The translations under genes were made by a program, and so were the position numbers. Of a stretch of DNA of 64,000 bases, positions 57,188 through 64,000 are shown one piece after another. This DNA is from Fervidobacterium pennivorans. GTDB lineage: Bacteria > Thermotogota > Thermotogae > Thermotogales > Fervidobacteriaceae. The stretch lies in assembly GCF_001644665.1 (NCBI RefSeq), contig NZ_CP011393.1:620001-684000 (forward strand), written 5' to 3'. Below the pieces are notes generated by a model that did no database searches, was not told where the DNA came from, and was given only the letters and a program-made list of their open reading frames with translations. Position 1 is the first letter of the stretch. Each line of letters starts with the position of its first letter.

Positions 57188-57206
57188 GTAACATTAAACC
57201 ATTAGG

Positions 57207-57305
57207 TTATTTTTTACTAATCTCAATGCTCGCACATCTTTGACTTCTATTTATACAACCACCAAGTGGAACATTACCATTGATTAATCTTTTCAAAATA
57301 TTCAT
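57207..57305 (-). CDS. Candidate RiPP precursor peptide (32 residues, two Cys)
   Basis: Read on the minus strand: MNILKRLINGNVPLGG, then CINRSQRCASIEISKK, then TAA. A strong AAGGAGG site lies 8 nt before the ATG. Features typical of a RiPP precursor are the tiny size, a basic/hydrophobic leader, a Gly-Gly motif placed just before the first Cys, and a hydrophilic core with Cys17 and Cys24 six residues apart. It lies directly upstream of a SPASM maturase and ABC exporter on the same strand. It could become a sactipeptide, ranthipeptide or epimerised peptide; sequence alone does not decide. No known precursor family is recognised. Confidence 0.75.
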   Translation of the reverse strand: MNILKRLINGNVPLGGCINRSQRCASIEISKK

Positions 57306-57349
57306 CTGTTATACCTCCTTGTAAGAATCAATAATTTTTAACACGATTT

Positions 57350-57407
57350 ACTCTGCGCAGAGTTATTTTAATTATATCAAAAAAAAAAAAAAAAAAAAAA
57401 AAGTCAA
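57350..57407 (-). promoter_or_regulatory. RiPP promoter with 24-nt poly-T spacer and palindromic operator
   Basis: On the minus strand TTGACT (57407-57402) and TATAAT (57376-57371) are separated by 25 nt, of which 23 are T (part of a run of 24). The perfect 14-bp palindrome ACTCTGCGCAGAGT (57363-57350) lies about where transcription would start. The spacer is 8 nt longer than optimal, so slippage in the run could tune the promoter. Confidence 0.5.
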
Positions 57408-57455
57408 TACTGTAACACCATATTCGTTGAATAGAAATAAAATCACCTATAAGAT

Positions 57456-57497
57456 ATAAAAAATCCCCCGACGAAGTTAAATGTGTTTCCGGGGGAT
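57456..57497 (-). terminator. Intrinsic terminator of the nfn operon
   Basis: ATCCCCCG and CGGGGGAT form an 8-bp stem (57463-57470/57490-57497) with TTTTTT after it on the minus strand. It insulates the nfn genes from the RiPP cassette, which is transcribed in the same direction. Confidence 0.85.
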
Positions 57498-57510
57498 GTT
57501 CATTTCTCAA

Positions 57511-57783
57511 TTACTTTTGCCTTTGAAATTTTTCCGCACTGATGGTGACGATGTATTTGTTGCCATCAACTTCAACTTGGTAATTTATCGAAAAAGTATC
57601 AGGTAGGTTTTTCAAAACCGTGTCATCGATCGTTTCCCAAAAGATATTTTCCGCTTTTAATTGGGCTTTCTCTTGCCTTAGTGCTTCTTCAAGCATGTTT
57701 CTTTGCATGGGGATAGTTGATAAGACTATTGCAACGAGTATTAGAAGAACAATTATCGCAGATAGTATTTCGATGTAAATCAC
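57511..57783 (-). CDS. Small membrane-anchored protein, pilin-like N-terminus
   Basis: 90 residues. MIYIEILSAIIVLLILVAIV followed by a helical, polar stretch (RNMLEEALRQEKAQLKAEN) resembles a pseudopilin N-terminal helix with its Glu, but the Gly cleavage site before it is missing. The C-terminal half has a short beta domain (SINYQVEVDGNKYIVTI). It follows nfnB by 13 nt and ends the operon. Function unknown. Confidence 0.55.
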   Translation of the reverse strand: MIYIEILSAIIVLLILVAIVLSTIPMQRNMLEEALRQEKAQLKAENIFWETIDDTVLKNLPDTFSINYQVEVDGNKYIVTISAEKFQRQK

Positions 57784-57796
57784 ATCATCTTCACCT

Positions 57797-60054
<2,258 letters not shown>

Positions 60055-60100
60055 TGATAATTCCTCCTATACTTAGGTGAGCAAAGAAAAAAATGTATTG

Positions 60101-60920
60101 TTATACTGTTTTCTGGGCGTCTATTAAAGCTAAGAACTCTTCGTTCGATTTCGTTTCTTTCAATTTTGAAAGTATGAGTTTGAGACCTTCTTCTTCAGAC
60201 ATAGAGCTCAACATACGCCTAAGGATCCACACTTTCTTCAATTCGTTTTGCCCAATCAATAATTCTTCTTTTCTTGTACCCGAAAGTGCAAGATTGATGG
60301 CTGGGAAAATCCTTTTGTTAGCAAGCTGTCTTGAAAGCACAAGTTCCATATTACCTGTACCTTTGAATTCTTCAAATATCACTTCATCCATCTTCGATCC
60401 AGTCTCTATGAGTGCGGTTGCGATGATGGTTAAACTTCCACCTTCTCTTGTGTTTCTTGCAGCACCGAAGAAATGTTTGGGTTTGTAAAGTGCAGCCGGA
60501 TCAACACCACCAGTCAACAGTTTACCACTTGGTGGAACGGTTATGTTATAAACCCTTCCAAGTCGTGTAAGACTATCAAGGAGCACAACAACGTGATTTC
60601 CATATTCAACAAGTCTTTTGCACATTTCAAGCGTAAGTTCAGCAATTTTTATCTGCTTATCGGAAGGCATATCAAACGGGGCTGCTATAACCTTTGCATC
60701 TACCGATTCTTTGATATCTGTAACTTCTTCAGGTCGTTCATCGATGAGTAATACGATTCTAATTGTATCAGGATGGTTAGTTGCAATTCCGTTGGCAATT
60801 TCTTTGAGTATCGTGGTCTTACCGGTCTTCGGTGGAGCGACGATCATTCCCCTTTGTCCTTTACCTATCGGTGTGAACAAGTCAATCAACCTTTGGTGGT
60901 AAACCTTTCTTGATATATTT
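60101..60920 (-). pseudogene. Second rho gene, 5'-truncated by IS110
   Basis: The frame gives the C-terminal motor of Rho from about [15 protein letters not shown] to the end (Walker [25 protein letters not shown]). The Rho-N and RNA-binding domains are missing. Protein identity to the intact Rho looks very high, but the DNA differs at many third positions, so this is not a fresh duplicate. The break lies at the IS110 end near 60921-60928. Without RNA-binding it could not terminate normally, though it might still join hexamers. Confidence 0.85.
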
Positions 60921-60928
60921 GACCAGGG

Positions 60929-62128
60929 CTAGAGCATTGCAAAGATCAAAGGAATTAAGCGTCTTGCGGTGAGGACGAGGGCACGTTTATGCTGATGCTT
61001 GGTAACCTCTGAGAACTTCTTGTTGTAGAAGGCTTTGTAACGTACTGTGTGCACCCTTACACAGTTAGCAGCTTCAACAAGATAGTATCTCAGGTATTGG
61101 TTACCACACTTAGCTAATGAGACATCTTGGGCATTGAAATTGCCTGATTGATATTGAGTCCAAACCAGGCCAGAGTATTTAGCTAAAGCAGCTTCATTTT
61201 TGAAGCGCTTGATATCACCGATTTCAGCGCAGATAGCGGCTGCGAGAACGTCACCTATGCCAGGGACGGTTGTTAATGTTTGAGAGAAAGCTTTAAGAAG
61301 TTTTGAGATTTCTTTGTCAAGTTTTTTGAGTTGTTCTTGCATAAATCTAATGTTTTCAAGTGTCATAGACAAAGCTAAATCATTTGCCTCAGCCAACAGA
61401 GGATGTAATCTAAAAGAGCGATTAGCAGCAGTTTTAAGTATTTCAGCAATTTTATTAACATCTGAGAGTCTGTTATTGCCGTTATCGGATACGAATTTAA
61501 TTAAGTCTTCTAAAGGCATAGAAGCGATATCATCAGGTGTAAAGTTTTCGATGATAGCGCAAGATGCCTTACCGAAGATATCTGAAAATGGACAGTCTTG
61601 AGAGTAAGTAGAGAATTTAAGGTATATGAGATTGAGAGCTCTGTTTTTTTCACGAGTTAGATTATGAACAAGGTGGTAGCGCATTCTGGTAAGACGTTGT
61701 AGTGCAGCATATTTAAAGTCTGGTAAAGGAGTAGGATTGAGTTTGCTGAACCTGACACATTCAGCGATAATGATGGCATCGATGTTATCTGTTTTAGGCA
61801 AGAAAGTGTAGATTTTTTTAAATCCTTTGACGATGCTTGGGTTAAGTACGTAGAAGGTTGGTTTGTAAGGTAGTAGTTCAGAAGAAGAAGCAAGATGAAG
61901 GTGAAGGTGCCATGTGTAATGTGAAGTAGCTTCCATGCCAAACTTAATACAGGATAGATTATACTGGCTGAGACAATCAATAACTCTTTTGATTAATTCG
62001 TTAGCGCCTTCTTGATCGTTAGGCAAGGAAAAAGGTTTTTTAATCAAGTGATTACCGGCATCATCGATGAAGAAGATAGAATTTGACTGACTACTTATAT
62101 CAATGCCCACAATTAAAGTGTTTGGCAA
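60929..62128 (-). CDS. IS110-family transposase (DEDD)
   Basis: 399 residues. The RuvC-like DEDD domain shows Asp in LIVGIDISSQ, Glu in KFGMEATSHY and Asp residues in LPKTDNIDAIIIAE. The C-terminal Tnp_IS110 domain has TTVPGIGDVLAAAICAEIGDI and the conserved Ser region AKYSGLVWTQYQSG. It appears intact. These recombinases use a bridge RNA encoded in the element; a structured region lies upstream at 62180-62400. The 3' end of the gene abuts the rho fragment with about 8 nt between. Confidence 0.93.
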   Translation of the reverse strand: MPNTLIVGIDISSQSNSIFFIDDAGNHLIKKPFSLPNDQEGANELIKRVIDCLSQYNLSCIKFGMEATSHYTWHLHLHLASSSELLPYKPTFYVLNPSIVKGFKKIYTFLPKTDNIDAIIIAECVRFSKLNPTPLPDFKYAALQRLTRMRYHLVHNLTREKNRALNLIYLKFSTYSQDCPFSDIFGKASCAIIENFTPDDIASMPLEDLIKFVSDNGNNRLSDVNKIAEILKTAANRSFRLHPLLAEANDLALSMTLENIRFMQEQLKKLDKEISKLLKAFSQTLTTVPGIGDVLAAAICAEIGDIKRFKNEAALAKYSGLVWTQYQSGNFNAQDVSLAKCGNQYLRYYLVEAANCVRVHTVRYKAFYNKKFSEVTKHQHKRALVLTARRLIPLIFAML

Positions 62129-62179
62129 TTGAAAGACCTCCTTTCTAAAGTGTGGTGTTAGGAAAAGAGTTAAGCCCTT

Positions 62180-62400
62180 TATCCCTGGGGATTACATGAC
62201 AATAGCAGCCTCGCCGATATTAGAGCTACGGAGCAGTTTACAGGGTGCACACATCTGATATGCTCAAATCAGATGTGGTAAACTGACCGTGCACAGCAAA
62301 CGAGTAAACATTACTCATGTAATCCTTTGGGGTTCAGTCTCTCGCAAGCTGTGGCGTGCAGTTATCAAAGCACGTCCAGCAGGGGTGAGCCAAAAATATC
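62180..62400 (-). ncRNA. Candidate IS110 bridge RNA region
   Basis: This non-coding stretch upstream of the transposase folds by eye into nested stems. GGATTACATGA (62189-62199) pairs with TCATGTAATCC (62315-62325), 11 bp. Inside it CAGTTTAC (62234-62241) pairs with GTAAACTG (62278-62285), and within that CACATCTGAT/ATCAGATGTG (62250-62277) closes an 8-nt loop; an unpaired GGGTGCA lies on one side of the internal loop. A further stem is GGCGTGC/GCACGTC (62353-62376). Stem-loops with internal loops next to the tnp start fit the bridge RNA of IS110 elements. The transcribed strand is assumed to be that of the transposase. Confidence 0.6.
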
Positions 62401-62404
62401 CAAC

Positions 62405-62443
62405 AAACTAAAATCAGGCTTAACTTTTTTCTGATTTTAGTTT
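62405..62443. repeat. 13-bp inverted repeat near the IS110 left end
   Basis: AAACTAAAATCAG (62405-62417) and CTGATTTTAGTTT (62431-62443) are perfect complements with a 13-nt centre. No T-run follows on the plus strand, so it is more likely an end-binding or regulatory element than a terminator. Confidence 0.45.
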
Positions 62444-62549
62444 ACCAAAGATAAAGGGCAAATTTAAGCTGTAGCAGTCAATTTTAATATTCAATTTTTA
62501 AGAAGTGAGTGTTTAGGGAAGAGAATTTAATTTAATGAATTTCCAGTAA

Positions 62550-62583
62550 TCAATTGGTACTAATAATTTAATGTACCAATTGA
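62550..62583. repeat. 11-bp inverted repeat
   Basis: TCAATTGGTAC (62550-62560) and GTACCAATTGA (62573-62583) with a 12-nt AT-rich loop lie in the gap between the two IS110 copies. The stretch 62444-62657 holds no gene. It may be part of the second IS110 end or its RNA. Confidence 0.4.
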
Positions 62584-62657
62584 GAAATAAATTTTTTATT
62601 GATTTGATAATCATATTATACGAGCATTCCTGTAAGGAAAAATAGATTTTGAAAAAA

Positions 62658-62714
62658 GTATCGCCTCCTGATAATATATAATTACCCCATCACACTAAAA
62701 TCAGGAGGCGATAC
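62658..62714 (+). promoter_or_regulatory. Hairpin that hides the ribosome site of the second IS110 transposase
   Basis: GTATCGCCTCCTGA (62658-62671) is the exact complement of TCAGGAGGCGATAC (62701-62714), which contains the AGGAGG site just before the ATG. Transcripts entering from outside would fold this 14-bp stem and block translation, a known IS self-restraint design. A start inside the loop would avoid it. Confidence 0.6.
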
Positions 62715-62715
62715 C

Positions 62716-63162
62716 ATGGAACAAAAGTATGTTAATCCAAAAGTTTCAAGAATTTCTCAAGACACTCTAATTGTCGGTATTGATGTTGCTAAAAGAAATC
62801 ATTGGGTTAGGATGACTGATTATCGTGGAATTGATTTGATTAGCCCTTTCAAGATTAATAATACCATAGATGGTATTAAAATGTTAGAGGAAAAAATAAG
62901 AATTATTAAGCAAAAGGAAGGGTTAAACAACGTAATCTTAGGCATGGAACCATCAGGGCATTATTGGAAGGTTTTAGCTTGGCAAATGAAATCTAACGAG
63001 CAAGTAAATTATCTTGTTGGAGTAAATCCATATCATGTGAAGAAAAGCAAAGAATTTGATGATAACTCACCTAGTAAAAATGACAAGAAAGATGCAGGAT
63101 TAATAGCCAAATTAATCAAAGATGGAAGATATTTCGATATGCATTTCATATTCACCCCATGA
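62716..63162 (+). pseudogene. IS110-family transposase, 3'-truncated by IS3
   Basis: About 145 residues of the DEDD domain (LIVGIDVAKRNHWVRM, NVILGMEPSGHYWKVLAW, VNPYHVKKSKEFDDNSPSKNDKKDAGLIAKLI) remain. Then the frame runs into an IS3 end around 63148-63160. It is a different subtype from the copy at 60929. The catalytic C-terminal domain is absent, so it cannot act alone. Confidence 0.82.
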
Positions 63163-63218
63163 AGGATTTGGAGGGAAATTAGGAGAGTGATAAAATTCAT
63201 CTTAGAGGGGTGAGTCGT

Positions 63219-63635
63219 ATGCAGAGCAGGAAAGAGTATTCTCCAGAGTTCAAACTTACTGTCGTCAAGGAATATCTTAACGGTGATAAGTCACAAGCGC
63301 AGATTTGTGAGAAATATTCAATCTCTCCCAGCATATTCTTCAGATGGTTGAAGAATTACAAGGAATCAGGATACGATGATTCAGTATTCAATGTCAGCAG
63401 AGGAAGGCCGGGATCAATCATATCAGATTATTCAAAGATACCGCCATTCATCTTTGAATCGGCAGGTGTTCGGAGAGACGATTCAACCAATCCGAACGAC
63501 ACAATTGCCTTGAAACGGAAACTTGAATACTACGAGAAGATACTGCTCGAGAAGGAAGTACAATTGAGGATAGCATTAGACCAAATAGAGTTATTAAAAA
63601 AAACAAACAGCAAGAAAGAGAATCAACAAAAGTAA
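63219..63635 (+). CDS. IS3-family transposase OrfA
   Basis: 138 residues. HTH_Tnp_1 (RKEYSPEFKLTVVKEYLNG, SQAQICEKYSISPSIFFRWL) and a coiled-coil C-terminus (LEYYEKILLEKEVQLRIALDQIELLKK). ATG at 63219 follows GGGGTGAG; an in-frame GTG at 63210 is within the ribosome site. Followed by orfB in the -1 frame. Confidence 0.85.
   Translation: MQSRKEYSPEFKLTVVKEYLNGDKSQAQICEKYSISPSIFFRWLKNYKESGYDDSVFNVSRGRPGSIISDYSKIPPFIFESAGVRRDDSTNPNDTIALKRKLEYYEKILLEKEVQLRIALDQIELLKKTNSKKENQQK
63596..63603 (+). promoter_or_regulatory. A8 slippery run for programmed -1 frameshift
   Basis: Eight A residues near the end of orfA (TTATTA then A8 then CAAAC). The -1 frame from here is open through QQERESTKVKSTNVG into orfB, as required for the OrfAB fusion transposase of IS3 elements. 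Confidence 0.55.
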
Positions 63636-64000
63636 AATCGACAAATGTTGGAGAATTGTTAATAAGTTTGAAGTACAAGAGAATTGGAGTATGCCTAAGA
63701 TATCTTTTAGGGAAGTTTCAAATGAGTTCAAGCACATTTTACGCAACAACACGAACGTTCTTTTCAATAGATTGGATAAAGGGAAAGAGCAAAAGAAGAT
63801 GCAAAGGCTACTCAACAAAGGTAACAGGGGAAACAATCAGCGACGAAGAAATAGAGGGACTTTTAGTTACGATATACGAGAATGAGAACTGTAATGATCC
63901 AGAATACTACATCAAGACACTTGGAGACAAGAAGCTCTCGAAAGTACTGAAGAGAAGATACGGAATAATAGTAAATCACAAGAAAATATACAGAATGAGG
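63604..64000 (+). CDS. IS3-family transposase OrfB, partial at window edge
   Basis: The frame reads STNVGELLISLKYKRIGV, SSSTFYATTRTFFSIDWIKG, SDEEIEGLLVTIYENENC and RRYGIIVNHKKIYRMR before the window ends. This is the N-terminal HTH_21 part of IS3 OrfB; the DDE core would lie beyond. It is in the -1 frame to orfA, so the first codons belong to the fusion. Confidence 0.8.

Noticed and set aside
62405-62443. Intrinsic terminator at the IS110 left end
   Set aside because: The stem is strong but no U-run follows on the plus strand, and on the minus strand the following bases are mixed; classed as an inverted repeat only.

Overview
The window is best read as a chromosomal segment of a thermophilic Thermotogota bacterium, most likely Fervidobacterium or a close relative. 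This rests on gene content and protein style: an SLH/coiled-coil/C-terminal-anchor protein built like the toga-sheath tether Omp-alpha, an NfnAB electron-bifurcating transhydrogenase pair, an MTA/SAH deaminase-like amidohydrolase, the AT-rich coding style, and strong GGAGG-type ribosome sites with frequent GTG/TTG starts. No 16S gene is present, so the genus is an inference.

Positions 1-47262 are mostly ordinary core genome in tightly packed, often overlapping operons. Going left to right: a partial feoA with a promoter and Fur-type operator; glnA and a YgiQ-family radical SAM gene; a PLP racemase-like gene; purine nucleoside phosphorylase and a DHH phosphoesterase; two giant TPR/GGDEF signalling proteins followed by murB; an M18 peptidase, a MarR regulator and an envelope group (PEGA protein, Omp-alpha-like tether, two patatin-like proteins, an LptA-like protein); then miaA, dnaX, pilT, prfA, upp, rho, a TPR membrane protein, two ArsB/NhaD-type transporters and endonuclease V. 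After that come ferritin with peroxiredoxin, and a solitary family-5 solute-binding protein whose terminator is followed directly by an ORF-less group IIC intron. A minus-strand run holds a YhcC-type radical SAM gene, mtaD, rsfS, folC, valS and a degenerate GGDEF gene. An MFS gene and an rlmD/TrmA-type methyltransferase complete this part.

Positions 47263-64000 are accessory. A small element with a serine recombinase, a membrane peptide and a metallophosphoesterase lies between the end of rlmD and a second, synonymously diverged copy of the rlmD 3' end. Nested IS3 and IS21 remnants follow, and a LacI-family regulator is cut by them. Next is a compact RiPP cassette on the minus strand. It consists of an unlisted 32-residue precursor peptide with a GG-Cys motif and two cysteines, a SPASM radical SAM maturase, one ABC ATPase and two ABC-2 permeases. 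Its promoter region carries a 24-nt homopolymer and a 14-bp palindrome. Beyond it lie nfnB, nfnA and a 5'-truncated second rho gene cut by an IS110 element. That element has a structured upstream region which looks like a bridge RNA. The window ends in a truncated IS110 copy and an IS3 element running off the edge.

The most notable candidates are the RiPP cassette with its possible phase-variable promoter, the IS110 bridge RNA region, the ORF-less group IIC intron, and two genes whose conserved N-termini have no ATG/GTG/TTG start. All functional calls come from reading motifs by eye; no database search was run.
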